Assembly: GCA_016744185.1 (NCBI GenBank) | Contig: JADGEY010000010.1 | Span: 1-45,436 of the forward strand | Source: Emcibacteraceae bacterium | GTDB taxonomy: Bacteria > Pseudomonadota > Alphaproteobacteria > Sphingomonadales > Emcibacteraceae | Reading direction: 5' to 3' | DNA: 45,436 nt | Part shown: one piece after another, positions 27,991-37,390 of the stretch | Layout of the letters: each line of letters begins with the position of its first letter | How positions within the stretch are numbered: the first letter of the stretch is position 1 | The notes under the pieces: model-generated | Seen by the model: the letters and a program-made list of their open reading frames with translations, nothing else | Database searches by the model: none | What the model was told of the DNA's origin: nothing | Made by a program: the position numbers and the translations under genes

Positions 27991-28772
27991 GATGTTTTTG
28001 AATAATATGAAAGCCTGCGTCCCAAATCCATCAGGCGGCGCATTTCTGAAATTGTTTCTTCAAGCCCAACAAAAACCGCCTCTCCAATAAGAAAATGCCC
28101 GATGTTAAATTCTGTAAATTCTGGAATTTCAGCAACCCGAACAACCGTATCATAATTAAGCCCATGTCCTGCATGAACTTCTAAATTAAGCGTGCCGCAC
28201 AGCGCCGCTCCTGCTCGCAGCCGCGCAAGTTCTTTATCAAAATCCTCACCCATAGCCTGTACATAGCTTCCCGTATGCAGCTCCACCTTATCTGCGCCAA
28301 TTTTTTTTGAAGCCTCGATCTGCCTAAGGTCAGGATCAATAAAAAGACTTACGCTAATGCCCGACAGGCGCAGGCTATCCACATAAGGTTTTAGCATATC
28401 GTAAGACCCCGCAACATCAAGCCCACCTTCTGTGGTCAGCTCCATACGTTTTTCAGGAACAATACACGCCGATGCTGGCTTATGTGCGGTCGCAATAGCA
28501 AGCATCTCATCTGTTGCCGCCATCTCTAAATTAATTGGTAAATTCACCTCTGCCATAAGCCGGTCAATATCACGGTCTGAAATATGCCTGCGGTCTTCCC
28601 TAAGATGAGCCGTAATGCCGTCTGCCCCTGCATGAGCTGCTAGGATCGCTGCTCGAACGGGGTCGGGGTGCAGTCCGCCCCGTGCATTGCGCACGGTTGC
28701 TACATGGTCAATATTAACGCCCAAGCGAATTGATCTTTTCCCATCAAGCCCGATATCAGCTTCACCTGTCAT
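27987..28772 (-). CDS. pdxJ: Pyridoxine 5'-phosphate synthase
   Basis: PdxJ condenses 1-deoxyxylulose-5-phosphate with 3-amino-2-oxopropyl phosphate to pyridoxine 5'-phosphate, the ring-closing step of the DXP-dependent B6 route. The 261 residues form a TIM barrel with LGVNIDHVATVRNARGG, HLREDRRHI, VELHTGSY and EVHAGHGLNYD. The ATG at 28772 is chosen over the GTG just before it, because AGGAG at the end of the upstream gene lies six bases away. Confidence 0.95.
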   Translation of the reverse strand: MTGEADIGLDGKRSIRLGVNIDHVATVRNARGGLHPDPVRAAILAAHAGADGITAHLREDRRHISDRDIDRLMAEVNLPINLEMAATDEMLAIATAHKPASACIVPEKRMELTTEGGLDVAGSYDMLKPYVDSLRLSGISVSLFIDPDLRQIEASKKIGADKVELHTGSYVQAMGEDFDKELARLRAGAALCGTLNLEVHAGHGLNYDTVVRVAEIPEFTEFNIGHFLIGEAVFVGLEETISEMRRLMDLGRRLSYYSKTS

Positions 28773-28775
28773 CAC

Positions 28776-29420
28776 TCACTCCTCATTTGTTTTTTTACTA
28801 TCATCTAACATTTTTTCAACCGTCATGAGTCTTTTTTCAGATTTCTTAAGGCGGCGGATAATCCGTTCTTTTTTATATTTAGAAATCATTTTATAAAGCG
28901 GAATATAGGTTGCAAACCAAGCCATTATACCGATTAAAATTCCGCCAATCAACATGGGCAAAAAAACCAATTCAAGAAAAGGTTTTAAAAGATCAGCCGT
29001 CTGCCAAAAATCATTGATAAATTGACCAATGCGAATTTCTCCAATCGTGGAAGAAATCAGCTCCACAATGCTTTCTTCTCTAGGCTCTCTGCCAAGAATA
29101 AATTGACCTGTCTGATAAGTCCCTGTCCAAATAAAAGGAAAGCTCCATGGATTGCCAACAGCCGTTCCCATGGCAGAAGTTAAAATATTAGCCCGAATAA
29201 TCCATGCTAAAAGCGCCGCTAAAATAAAATGAAGCCCAATAAAAGGGGTAAAGGATACCGCCGAGCCACAAGCAAACCCTGCCGCTACCGCATAAGAGGT
29301 TCCTGGAATGCGGGCAAGACGGAAATGCAAATATTTTCCTGCTCTATTCCAGCCGCTCGCAGGCCAGATAAAGTCTCTAACTTTATGAAGAATAGGTTTT
29401 TTATAACGCCTTTTAAACAA
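28776..29420 (-). CDS. DUF2062 membrane protein
   Basis: A 214-residue protein of the DUF2062 family. Hydrophobic segments lie near 43-90 (AVAAGFACGSAVSFTPFIGLH, FILAALLAWIIRANI) and 160-190 (FLPMLIGGILIGIMAWFATYI), followed by a basic, coiled-coil-like tail (KYKKERIIRRLKKSEKRL). The family motif GNPWSFPFIW is present. It belongs to the inner membrane; its biochemical role is not known. Its last codons supply the pdxJ ribosome binding site, so it is part of the same operon. Confidence 0.85.
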   Translation of the reverse strand: MFKRRYKKPILHKVRDFIWPASGWNRAGKYLHFRLARIPGTSYAVAAGFACGSAVSFTPFIGLHFILAALLAWIIRANILTSAMGTAVGNPWSFPFIWTGTYQTGQFILGREPREESIVELISSTIGEIRIGQFINDFWQTADLLKPFLELVFLPMLIGGILIGIMAWFATYIPLYKMISKYKKERIIRRLKKSEKRLMTVEKMLDDSKKTNEE

Positions 29421-29463
29421 TATTTTATCCTATAAAATTACCCTATATGGGATTTATATTAAT

Positions 29464-30051
29464 TTATTTTTTCAAAGCACGGCTTCCAGGTTTAATGGCT
29501 TTTATTTTTGCAAGATCGCTTGGTAAGTTATGATCTTCAAAGGTAGGAATCTCTAACCCCATTAATGATATGAGCGGCACGCCAACATCAACTTTACCAT
29601 CGCTGCGATCAACAAGGCAGCTTGCAGCAACAACATTACCCCCTAAATCGTTAATAACTTCTATACATTCCCGTGAAGAAAGCCCTGTTGTCACAATATC
29701 TTCCGCCATAAGGATATTCGCGCCCTTTGGAATATCAAAACCCCGCCGCAGTAAAAATTTGCCCCCCGCACGTTCCGTAAAAATAGCATCAACCCCAAGC
29801 TGGCGCCCCATTTCATAACCCACAATAACGCCGCCCATCGCCGGGGATACAACAAGGTCAATTTTCACATCAATTCTCTTTTTAATTTTATCTGCGAGAG
29901 CGCGGCATAATTTTTCAGCCCGAAGAGGATTCATAAGCACGCGGGCGCATTGCAAATATAACGAGCTATGCAGACCAGATGACAGTAAAAAATGCCCTTC
30001 AAGCAAAGCGCCTGCTTCTTTAAAATACTTTAAAACATCTTCTTTATTCAT
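29464..30051 (-). CDS. pyrE: Orotate phosphoribosyltransferase
   Basis: PyrE joins orotate and PRPP to orotidine 5'-phosphate in pyrimidine synthesis. The 195-residue protein has the PRPP-binding loop ILMAEDIVTTGLSSRECIEV, the flexible-loop region FTERAGGKFLLRRGF, and LVVSPAMGGVIVGYEMGRQLG. It begins three bases after the rel/spoT stop, whose last codons (GAGGAATGA) provide the ribosome binding site. Confidence 0.94.
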   Translation of the reverse strand: MNKEDVLKYFKEAGALLEGHFLLSSGLHSSLYLQCARVLMNPLRAEKLCRALADKIKKRIDVKIDLVVSPAMGGVIVGYEMGRQLGVDAIFTERAGGKFLLRRGFDIPKGANILMAEDIVTTGLSSRECIEVINDLGGNVVAASCLVDRSDGKVDVGVPLISLMGLEIPTFEDHNLPSDLAKIKAIKPGSRALKK

Positions 30052-30054
30052 AGA

Positions 30055-32217
30055 TCATTCCTCTAACTTCATCTTATGCTGATCAAAATATCTTTCAACT
30101 TTAAAGACACGATCATTCACTTTTAAGGCTACAATTATATTATTGAGATGTTTAACATCTTTAATCTCTATATCAACCTCAATCCATAAAAAATCGACAT
30201 TTTTATGCATAAATTTAATATTATTAATATTAGCATATTCCTGAGAGACAACGCCAAGAACAGAAGACAGCGCCCCTGTTTCATTATCAAGCTTAATGAC
30301 AATACGCCCCACATAAACGCCAAGATCCATTGCATCATCATGCCATGATAAATCAAGCCATTTTTCTTCACCATGCAGAGCAAGCGCATCACAGTTAATC
30401 GTATGAATATGAATTTTATCATTATCGGTAAGCCCAATAATTCTATCTCCTGGAACCGGAAAGCAGCAAGAGGATAAATCCGCATGCTTTGTTTCATCAA
30501 AGCCATAAATGGGCAGAAGCGAAAGACCTTCTTCATTTAAATCTAATTCATTAATGAGAGGCGCACGCTCTAAATTTTCAAGAGCTTCAAATTTTAACCC
30601 AGGGAAAATTACTTCCATGACCTGCATTTCAAAAATTTCCCCCGACCCTAATTTTTCATAAATAACATCAGGTCCCTCAAACATCATTTTTTCAGCCGCA
30701 ATGACAATCGCTTTTTCTGAAAAATCACGCTCCTCAATAATATGGGCTTTTTCAATAAGAATCCTGCCCCTCGCAATGAATTTATCTTTTACTTTCTGCC
30801 TAATATATCTTCTAATCGCTGCTTTTGCTTTGCCTGTTTTCGCATAGGTAAGCCAATTTTCCACAGGTCTTTGTGCGGCGGAGCGTAAAATTTCAACCTG
30901 ATCACCATTACTAAGCCTTGATTGCAGCAAAGCATCTTTGCCGTTAATTTTTCCGCCAACGCAGCCTTCGCCCACTTTAGTGTGGATGGCGTAAGCAAAA
31001 TCTAAAATTGTTGCTCCCGACGGCAGTGAAAAGAGTTCCCCCTTAGGCGTAAAGCAAAAAATCGTATTTTGGTACATCGCAATTTTAGTATGTTCTAAAA
31101 ACTCTTCTGGATCGGCTGCATGCTCTAAAATTTCCAATAAATCCTGTAGCCAGCGATATTGCTGCCCCTCTTTTGAAGAAGACATCTGCTTATAACTCCA
31201 ATGAGCTGCAACACCTTTTTCTGCAACCATATCCATATGGCTAGACCGGATTTGAATTTCTATTCTTTTTTGCTGAGGCCCTATAACTTGAGTATGGATA
31301 GATTGGTAGCCATTCGCCTTTGGCGTTGAAATATAATCTTTAATAAACCCTGGTATTGATTGCCATTTTTGATGAACAAGACCAAGAGCACTATAACAAT
31401 CTTCACTTTTATCAACAACAATTCGAAAGGCAACTATATCTGCCTGATCTTCCATATTAACGCTTCTATAGGTCATTTTGCGCCAAATAGAATAGGGCTT
31501 CTTTGACCGCCCTTTAATCTCTGCTTCAATCCCTGCATCTTTAAATAAAGTTTCCAATTCAAAGATCACTTGCTGGCGAACATCTTCTGTATTGGCATGA
31601 AGATAATCCAACCTTTTAATGATAGATTCATAAGCATCAGGGTAGACATGGGGGAAAGAGAGAGTTTCCAGCTCCTCTTTAATCTCCTGCATTCCAATGC
31701 GTTCTGCAAGAGGTGCGTAAATATCAAGGGTTTCACGGGCTATTCTTTCTCTTTTTTCTGGCTTTGAAATAAAATGAAGCGTCCGCATGTTATGCAGCCT
31801 GTCCGCAAGCTTTACGAGAAGAACCCGAATATCATTGGACATGGCGATTAGAAATTTACGGAAGTTTTCTGCTTGCTTTGAATATTCTTTTGAATATTCA
31901 AGCTCTGATAATTTTGTTACCCCATCAACAAGGCGGGCTATTTCTTCACCGAATAATTCTTCTATTTGCTCGCCCGTTGCCACGGTATCTTCGATTGTAT
32001 CATGCAGAAGAGCGGTAATAATCGTTGCGCAATCAAGCTGCATTCCCGTTAAAATCCCAGCAACCTCTAGGGGGTGAGAGAAATAAGAATCACCGCTGGC
32101 ACGTTTTTGCGTTCCATGAACTTTCATCGAAAAGACATAGGCTTTATTTAATAGATTTTCATCTATATGCGGATCATACGCCTTGACCCTCTCTACCAGT
32201 TCATATTGCCTAATCAC
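30055..32217 (-). CDS. Bifunctional (p)ppGpp synthetase/hydrolase
   Basis: This 720-residue Rel/SpoT homologue makes and degrades the stringent-response alarmone. The HD hydrolase domain is intact (LLHDTIEDT, His72-Asp73, and VKLADRLHNMRTL). The synthetase domain includes DIVAFRIVVD and TPKANGYQSIHTQV. A TGS domain (IFCFTPKGELFSLPSGATILDFAYAIHT) and a C-terminal ACT domain complete it. As the only such gene visible, with both activities, it is probably the single long RSH enzyme. The start is GTG (MIRQYELVERV). It follows rpoZ after a hairpin. Confidence 0.95.
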   Translation of the reverse strand: MIRQYELVERVKAYDPHIDENLLNKAYVFSMKVHGTQKRASGDSYFSHPLEVAGILTGMQLDCATIITALLHDTIEDTVATGEQIEELFGEEIARLVDGVTKLSELEYSKEYSKQAENFRKFLIAMSNDIRVLLVKLADRLHNMRTLHFISKPEKRERIARETLDIYAPLAERIGMQEIKEELETLSFPHVYPDAYESIIKRLDYLHANTEDVRQQVIFELETLFKDAGIEAEIKGRSKKPYSIWRKMTYRSVNMEDQADIVAFRIVVDKSEDCYSALGLVHQKWQSIPGFIKDYISTPKANGYQSIHTQVIGPQQKRIEIQIRSSHMDMVAEKGVAAHWSYKQMSSSKEGQQYRWLQDLLEILEHAADPEEFLEHTKIAMYQNTIFCFTPKGELFSLPSGATILDFAYAIHTKVGEGCVGGKINGKDALLQSRLSNGDQVEILRSAAQRPVENWLTYAKTGKAKAAIRRYIRQKVKDKFIARGRILIEKAHIIEERDFSEKAIVIAAEKMMFEGPDVIYEKLGSGEIFEMQVMEVIFPGLKFEALENLERAPLINELDLNEEGLSLLPIYGFDETKHADLSSCCFPVPGDRIIGLTDNDKIHIHTINCDALALHGEEKWLDLSWHDDAMDLGVYVGRIVIKLDNETGALSSVLGVVSQEYANINNIKFMHKNVDFLWIEVDIEIKDVKHLNNIIVALKVNDRVFKVERYFDQHKMKLEE

Positions 32218-32289
32218 TTTATAACTTACCTTTTGAAGATTAAATTCAAATCAAAGATACTCTTATAAAAGAGTAATTAAAACATAAAA

Positions 32290-32321
32290 AAGACCCGTAA
32301 AAATATTTTTACGAGCCTTTT
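32290..32321 (-). terminator. Probable terminator between rpoZ and the rel/spoT gene
   Basis: On the minus strand AAGGCTCGTAAAAAT pairs with ATTTTTACGGGTCTT, a nearly perfect 15-bp stem, and is followed by a T-run. It lies about 30 bases after the rpoZ stop. Partial read-through into the rel/spoT gene is possible. Confidence 0.75.
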
Positions 32322-32352
32322 GAAAATTTATATTTTACGCTTTAAATATTAA

Positions 32353-32748
32353 CTATTTATCGCCTGCAAGCAATGCTTCTAATTCCGCAGCAGCTCTTAC
32401 TTCTGCTTTCATTTCTGAATTTGCTTTTGCAAGATTTTCAGCGGTAACATCTTGATTATTTTCTTCAAGCCTTTTACCCGCATCGATAAGGGTTAGATCA
32501 TCATCTTCAGGAACGTCAACTTCAACATGTTTTTGCAAGCTTGAAATAACTGAATTTTGCATTGATTCTACAGAAATACTCTCATCAGCGATTTCACGTA
32601 GAGCAACAACAGCATTTTTGTCATTATCTCTTTCAACTGTAAGCGGCGCTCCAGCGGTAATTTGTCTTGCTCTATTAGAGGCAAGAAGGACAAGATCAAA
32701 ACGATTGGGAACTTTATCCACACAATCTTCAACGGTAACACGTGCCAT
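32353..32748 (-). CDS. rpoZ: RNA polymerase omega subunit
   Basis: Omega chaperones assembly of RNA polymerase and, in proteobacteria, forms part of a ppGpp binding site. The 131-residue protein begins [30 protein letters not shown], the core omega fold, with [18 protein letters not shown] following. The acidic C-terminal half ([15 protein letters not shown]) is longer than in E. coli omega, as is common in alphaproteobacteria. AGGAG lies about ten bases upstream. Its position before the (p)ppGpp synthetase gene is conserved. A short GCGTCCAAA/TTTGGATGC hairpin sits in its leader. Confidence 0.95.
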   Translation of the reverse strand: MARVTVEDCVDKVPNRFDLVLLASNRARQITAGAPLTVERDNDKNAVVALREIADESISVESMQNSVISSLQKHVEVDVPEDDDLTLIDAGKRLEENNQDVTAENLAKANSEMKAEVRAAAELEALLAGDK

Positions 32749-32856
32749 GCTATAGCGTCTCCTAAAGAGGCATCCAAATTTTGGACGCAGTTTTTATATA
32801 TAAAATCCGCTTATACGCACCTTATATCGCTCTGTAAAGCACAAAGCTTCTCAAAA

Positions 32857-33378
32857 TTAATCTAAAATATGTAGCTTTCCATCTGGCGGCGTGTGTAAAA
32901 GCATTTCAGAAACTGTTTTCTTTAAAACCGGATGCTCCCAGTTCGGTGCAATATCTTCTAGCGGCTTCAATACAAAATGTCTTTGATGCATTAAAGGGTG
33001 CGGCAGAACAAGAGACGTAAGCTGCCTTTCTGGAGACCAATTCTTTTTAGACGGAAGAATAGCCCCACCGTGTGAAATAAGGTCTAGATCGATAAGCCTT
33101 TCGCCCCAATGAATTTTCCGCACACGTCCCATCTCGCTTTCAATGTCATGTAAAAGACTTAACAGCTCTTCTGGCTCATAGCTGCACTGCGCACAAACCA
33201 CTCCGTTCACAAACCAATTTTGATCGCTTATCGGTACAGGTTCAGATGAATACCATGCAGAGCGTGCAGTGACCTTAATCGATTTTTTTTCCATAAGCCG
33301 GAGCGCAGCGTCCAAAACATCTGCCGAAGATGAATAGCCGCCGCCCGTCATATTACTGCCAAGCGCAATCAGAATCAT
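32857..33378 (-). CDS. folK: Hydroxymethyl-dihydropterin pyrophosphokinase
   Basis: FolK pyrophosphorylates 6-hydroxymethyl-7,8-dihydropterin in folate synthesis. The 173-residue protein shows ILIALGSNM at the start, SAWYSSEPVP and NWFVNGVV in the middle. The catalytic signature GERLIDLDLISHGG is followed by LVLPHPLMHQRHFVLKPLEDIAP. It lies upstream of rpoZ and is divergent from a uracil-DNA glycosylase gene. Confidence 0.94.
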   Translation of the reverse strand: MILIALGSNMTGGGYSSSADVLDAALRLMEKKSIKVTARSAWYSSEPVPISDQNWFVNGVVCAQCSYEPEELLSLLHDIESEMGRVRKIHWGERLIDLDLISHGGAILPSKKNWSPERQLTSLVLPHPLMHQRHFVLKPLEDIAPNWEHPVLKKTVSEMLLHTPPDGKLHILD

Positions 33379-33478
33379 TTACTCCTCCCTTCTCGCCAAG
33401 TCCCTTTTGCTCATCAATTAAAACTATGTTATTACCATGTTCTATTTTTTTATCCCAATTTTATTATAAAGAATAACC

Positions 33479-34153
33479 ATGCCTCTTTTAACCAAAAAAT
33501 CAAATATCTATCCAGCCCCACGAATAGGGGACGCTCCTCTGGACTGCCGTCTCTGTCCCCGCCTTGTTCAGTTTAGAGATGATAATATTCTTAAATATCC
33601 TGATTATTTTAACGGCGCTGTTCCCGCTTTTGGTGACAAAGACCCCCAACTTCTTGTCGTCGGGCTTGCGCCGGGCCTGCAAGGAGCGAACAGAACCGCC
33701 CGCCCCTTTACAGGGGATTATGCCGGTGACCTGCTATACCCCACTATGATTAAATTTGGCTTTGCAAAAGGCGAGTACGGCGGCGAAATTGATGATGGAC
33801 TAATGCTTCATAATGCTCTCATTACCAATGCAGTGCGCTGCGTTCCGCCCAAAAATAAAACCACCGCCGCAGAAGAAGCGAACTGCAGACCTTTCTTGAT
33901 CGAACAAATAGAAAGTCTTAAAAATCTTAAGATAATTCTTGCTCTTGGGCTTGTAGCTCATAATGCTATTATGACGACTTTTAAGTTAAAAAAAACTGCC
34001 CATAAATTCGCTCATGGAGCAATGCATGATTTAGGAAATGGGCTATGGCTCATTGATAGCTATCATTGTTCCCGCTACAACACCAATACAAAAAGACTTA
34101 CCCAGCAGATGTTTGAAGGTGTCTTTGTAAAAATTACTGATTTCATTGAGTAA
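33479..34153 (+). CDS. Uracil-DNA glycosylase, family 5 (UDGb)
   Basis: A 224-residue iron-sulfur uracil-DNA glycosylase that starts base-excision repair of deaminated bases. Four Cys suited to the 4Fe-4S cluster lie at 23, 26, 121 and 136 (DCRLCPRL, VRCVPP, ANCRPF). Motif A reads VVGLAPGLQGANRTARPFTGD, lacking the acidic residue of families 4 and 1, and motif B reads SYHCSRYNTNTKRLT; both point to family 5. It is a single gene divergent from folK. Family 4 is the main alternative. Confidence 0.88.
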   Translation: MPLLTKKSNIYPAPRIGDAPLDCRLCPRLVQFRDDNILKYPDYFNGAVPAFGDKDPQLLVVGLAPGLQGANRTARPFTGDYAGDLLYPTMIKFGFAKGEYGGEIDDGLMLHNALITNAVRCVPPKNKTTAAEEANCRPFLIEQIESLKNLKIILALGLVAHNAIMTTFKLKKTAHKFAHGAMHDLGNGLWLIDSYHCSRYNTNTKRLTQQMFEGVFVKITDFIE

Positions 34154-34229
34154 ATCAAAATAAACAGATCATTCAGGTAATATTCATTATTTTACTCATA
34201 TAGTGGATTATCAGATAAGGAATTTAAAC

Positions 34230-34919
34230 ATGAAGTGTTTCACACAGATAATCGCTATTATTACCATAGCTGCAACGTCTATTACTGCAATTCCTGAAAT
34301 AGCGAGAGCGGATAAAGCGGATAAATCCTACAAAACATCTAAACACCACGATAAAAATTACCGCAAACGCTATAGAAATAAGACCCCCTATTATAGAGAG
34401 AGAAATAAATATAAGCCTAGGTACCGTGCCTATAGCCGCAATAATAATTATTACCGAAAAAGAAATGATGATTCGAATATTGCGCTTGGCGTTATGACGG
34501 GACTTGTTATAGGGCAAATTCTCACGGGTAACAGCAATCATAATATTAACACAGATACTCCCTATAATAGCTCCTATGGCAGCTCTTACAGCAATATCTA
34601 CCATCACAGTCCCTATATTTTCCGCAACAGCTGGCGTGCTAAACGTTATAACCGCCGTTATTATAGCCCTACTTATAATTACTATAATAATAACTCAAGA
34701 CCCGTTTATCTTGCCCCTCCGCCTCGTAGGAAATGGGGATCAAATAACAATAACAATTGGCATCAGCCTAAACCTACTGCCCAAGAAATATGTCTGCAAA
34801 AAAGAGAATATACAACAACGATAAAAGTTGGCGGCAAGGCTGTTCCCGCATATGGCACGTCATGTCTTCAGCATGATGGAAGCTGGAAATTAGGGACTGC
34901 CAAAGCTGTTCCTGAATGA
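34230..34919 (+). CDS. Secreted Tyr/Asn/Arg-rich protein with a surface-antigen-like C terminus
   Basis: A 229-residue protein with a Sec signal peptide (cleavage after IPEIARA, about residue 27). The mature region 30-190 is low-complexity and rich in Tyr, Asn, Arg and Lys, broken by a short hydrophobic Gly-containing stretch (NIALGVMTGLVIGQILTG). The last 45 residues carry two Cys in CLQKREYTTTIKVGGK and GTSCLQHDGSWKLG, resembling the C-terminal module of rickettsial 17-kDa-type surface antigens. AAGGAA precedes the ATG at 34230. Function unknown; a periplasmic or surface location is inferred. Confidence 0.75.
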   Translation: MKCFTQIIAIITIAATSITAIPEIARADKADKSYKTSKHHDKNYRKRYRNKTPYYRERNKYKPRYRAYSRNNNYYRKRNDDSNIALGVMTGLVIGQILTGNSNHNINTDTPYNSSYGSSYSNIYHHSPYIFRNSWRAKRYNRRYYSPTYNYYNNNSRPVYLAPPPRRKWGSNNNNNWHQPKPTAQEICLQKREYTTTIKVGGKAVPAYGTSCLQHDGSWKLGTAKAVPE

Positions 34920-34978
34920 TGAGATTAAATAAATAGAATATTTAAAAGTGGCTCATAACTTTATGATCTGCTTTTCAT

Positions 34979-35461
34979 TTAGCCTGCATCTTTTAAGATT
35001 CGGGATTTTTGTCTGCTCCAGTCCCTATCTTTTTCGGTCGCTCTTTTATCATGCTGCTTCTTACCCCTGCAAATCCCGATAAGTAATTTTACCCTATTGA
35101 CACCATTAAAATAAAGCTTAAGCGGAACGAGCGTCATTCCTTTTCTCTGCACTGCGGCGGCAAGGCGGGTGATTTCTTTTTTATGAAGAAGCAATTTTCG
35201 GGGACGGCGCGCATCATGATTAAAGTTATTCGCTTTATCATATTCTTTTATATAGCTGTTAATCAGAAAAATTTCACCGTCTTTTTGGTCAGCATAACTA
35301 TCCGCAATATTAGCTTCCCCTGCCCGTAAAGATTTAACTTCCGAGCCTTTTAGAACAATTCCAACCTCTAAATCATCATCAATAAAAAAATTATGCCTCG
35401 CCTTACGGTTATTGGCGATCATTTTATTGGTGCTGACTATTTTTTTCTTTTTCTTTCCCAT
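34979..35461 (-). CDS. smpB: SsrA-binding protein SmpB
   Basis: SmpB binds tmRNA and brings it to stalled ribosomes for trans-translation. The 160-residue protein has [40 protein letters not shown] and the C-terminal tail [19 protein letters not shown] that enters the mRNA channel. It starts 28 bases after dapA ends, in the common alphaproteobacterial dapA-smpB order. The tmRNA gene itself was not seen in the window. Confidence 0.96.
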   Translation of the reverse strand: MGKKKKKIVSTNKMIANNRKARHNFFIDDDLEVGIVLKGSEVKSLRAGEANIADSYADQKDGEIFLINSYIKEYDKANNFNHDARRPRKLLLHKKEITRLAAAVQRKGMTLVPLKLYFNGVNRVKLLIGICRGKKQHDKRATEKDRDWSRQKSRILKDAG

Positions 35462-35489
35462 TATATATCCATAAGATTAATCATAAAAA

Positions 35490-36368
35490 TTAATCCAGCA
35501 GCCCCGCTTTTATCAAAGCTTCTTTAATTTTTTGCTGCGTATGTTCGCTCACATCTACAAGCGGCAGACGCTGCTCCGCTGAACAAATCCCCAGCAGATC
35601 CGCCGCATATTTTACGGGCCCTGGGCTTGGCTCTAAAAAGACGGCATCATGCAGCAAGGTCAATTTATCTTGGATTTCTAACGCCGCTGCATAATCACCT
35701 TTTAGACAAGCATTTTGAAAATCAGAACATAATTTAGGCGCAATATTTGCGGTTACAGAAATGCAGCCCTTGCCCCCATGAACGTTAAAGCCCATAGCGG
35801 TCTGATCTTCCCCTGAAAGCTGCAAGAAATTCGCCCCCACATGTTCACGCTGCATCGGGACGCGCGCCACATTGCCTGTTGCATCTTTTACGCCGATAAT
35901 TCCATCAAGCTCGTTAAAACATCTTGCCATTGTGGCAACCGACATATCAATCACGCTGCGCCCTGGAATATTATAAATAATCACAGGCAGGTTTGAGGCA
36001 TCATTAATCGCAGAAAAATGCTGGAACATTCCTTCTTGCGTTGGTTTATTATAATAGGGCGTTACCACAAGAGCCGCAGATGCCCCCACATTTTCAGCAT
36101 GACGCACAAGTTGAACCGCTTCCGCCGTTGAATTAGAGCCGCAGCCTGCAATAACAGGAATGCGCCCCCCGACTTCTTCGATACAGGTTTCTGTAACATA
36201 GCAATGTTCATCCGTTGTTAAGGTGGGAGATTCCCCCGTTGTACCGCACGGCACAACAGCATGACTTCCCTGCTCAACCTGCCAATTTACAAACTTTCGA
36301 AAAGCAGCAACATCAACTTTGCCGTCAAGAAAAGGGGTAATTAAAGCAGGGATTGAACCTTTAAACAT
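35490..36368 (-). CDS. dapA: 4-hydroxy-tetrahydrodipicolinate synthase
   Basis: DapA condenses pyruvate with aspartate semialdehyde, the branch point to lysine and meso-diaminopimelate for peptidoglycan. The 292-residue TIM barrel has PCGTTGESPTLTTDEH, TPYYNKPTQEGMF, the active-site Tyr in IIYNIPGRS and the Schiff-base Lys in IIGVKDATGN. GGAG lies upstream of the ATG. It is followed by smpB. Confidence 0.96.
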   Translation of the reverse strand: MFKGSIPALITPFLDGKVDVAAFRKFVNWQVEQGSHAVVPCGTTGESPTLTTDEHCYVTETCIEEVGGRIPVIAGCGSNSTAEAVQLVRHAENVGASAALVVTPYYNKPTQEGMFQHFSAINDASNLPVIIYNIPGRSVIDMSVATMARCFNELDGIIGVKDATGNVARVPMQREHVGANFLQLSGEDQTAMGFNVHGGKGCISVTANIAPKLCSDFQNACLKGDYAAALEIQDKLTLLHDAVFLEPSPGPVKYAADLLGICSAEQRLPLVDVSEHTQQKIKEALIKAGLLD

Positions 36369-36469
36369 TATGATGCTCCATTAAAAATATATTAAAAGGC
36401 AAATTACCCCCCAAGACACAAGACTGCAAGGCTTTATTCCCTTACATCTTATTCTGTCCGTAAATTTTA

Positions 36470-37198
36470 TTAAATAAACCCTAAATCAACGAATATATAA
36501 AGACCAACCCCTACTGTCCCTGCCCCGACGATAAGCTGCATGGATTGATGAGCGAAATTCAAATAACGAGGCCCCAGTTTAAGCGGCAGAGCAATAATGG
36601 AGGACAAGATAACCATGCCTAGAATCGAGCCTAGCCCAAAAATCAAAATATAAAGAAGCCCTATTAACGGCGTTTTAACGGCTGTAACGGTAAGAGCAAG
36701 AAGGGCGGCAGAGCCTGCTGTACCATGAATAAGCCCCACAAAAAAAACTTTAAGTTCAGAGCCGCCAGCTTTTAGTTTTGAATGTCTATGTTCATGCATA
36801 GATTCTTTTCCCTTATGAAGAGAATCTTTCCCGTTAGAGTTTTTATGAGTATGAGCATGTAAATGCTTGCCTGTCCCCTCATGACTATGCGCATGAATAT
36901 GGATTTTTTCCTGCCGCATTTTATAAAAAACATGCAGCCCCAATAAAACAAGCATCACGCCAACGATGCCTTCTAAAGTGCGCTCCATACCCGCAGGAAT
37001 TTCATAGCCTAACGTTAAAAAACTTCCCGCAACGATAAAAAGCATCACCGTATGACCAATGCCCCAAAAAGCCCCCCGCCTTATGATATTTTTAACAGAG
37101 CTTTTAGACGATGCCATAGAAGAGACCGCTGCCAAATGATCCGCTTCGAAAGCATGTTGCAGACCAATTAAAAAACCAAAAATTAAGATAGATAACAT
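36470..37198 (-). CDS. NiCoT-like nickel/cobalt transporter with His-rich loop
   Basis: A 242-residue inner-membrane protein of about six hydrophobic segments. The N-terminal LQHAFEADHLAAVS carries the HX4DH signature (H15, D20, H21) of NiCoT nickel/cobalt permeases, and a second polar site reads GLIHGTAGSAALLAL. The cytosolic or periplasmic loop 100-139 holds more than a dozen His residues, suited to binding metal ions. It is shorter than classical NiCoT proteins (about 330) and close to the UreH/HupE-like branch. The metal is inferred. It is divergent from a TonB-dependent receptor. Confidence 0.8.
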   Translation of the reverse strand: MLSILIFGFLIGLQHAFEADHLAAVSSMASSKSSVKNIIRRGAFWGIGHTVMLFIVAGSFLTLGYEIPAGMERTLEGIVGVMLVLLGLHVFYKMRQEKIHIHAHSHEGTGKHLHAHTHKNSNGKDSLHKGKESMHEHRHSKLKAGGSELKVFFVGLIHGTAGSAALLALTVTAVKTPLIGLLYILIFGLGSILGMVILSSIIALPLKLGPRYLNFAHQSMQLIVGAGTVGVGLYIFVDLGFI

Positions 37199-37315
37199 TG
37201 TAAAACTCTCAGAGATTCTTATTGTATTAGCTCGGGGCTTCTTATTATATTAGACCTTGCCTGCAAATTATCACACTAAAATATATTTTGTAATCTTTAG
37301 TTTTAATTTATTTGC

Positions 37316-37327
37316 TAATGATCATTA
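37316..37327. promoter_or_regulatory. Palindrome TAATGATCATTA, possible Fur-family site
   Basis: The perfect 12-bp palindrome TAATGATCATTA sits in the shared upstream region of the metal transporter and the TonB-dependent receptor, about 65 bases before the receptor start. Fur-family boxes contain the TAATGAT / ATCATTA type of half-site. Iron, nickel or another metal regulator is possible; the identity cannot be decided by eye. Confidence 0.4.
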
Positions 37328-37390
37328 TTACGTTTAAATTAAGCCCATTAGTCACAAACAAAACTAAAACCATAAAAATTTGAGAATATA

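Noticed and set aside
33479-34153. HCS instead of HPS in motif B of the uracil-DNA glycosylase as a sign of inactivation
   Set aside because: As far as I recall, this form also occurs in family 5 enzymes, and the rest of the motif and the four cluster Cys are intact.
34224-34607. 127-codon frame antisense to the secreted protein gene
   Set aside because: It is the mirror of a low-complexity coding region; the plus-strand frame has a signal peptide, a ribosome binding site and a recognisable C-terminal module.
37199-37390. Cobalamin riboswitch upstream of the BtuB-like receptor
   Set aside because: The gap is too short, and no B12 box or the usual conserved stems could be recognised.
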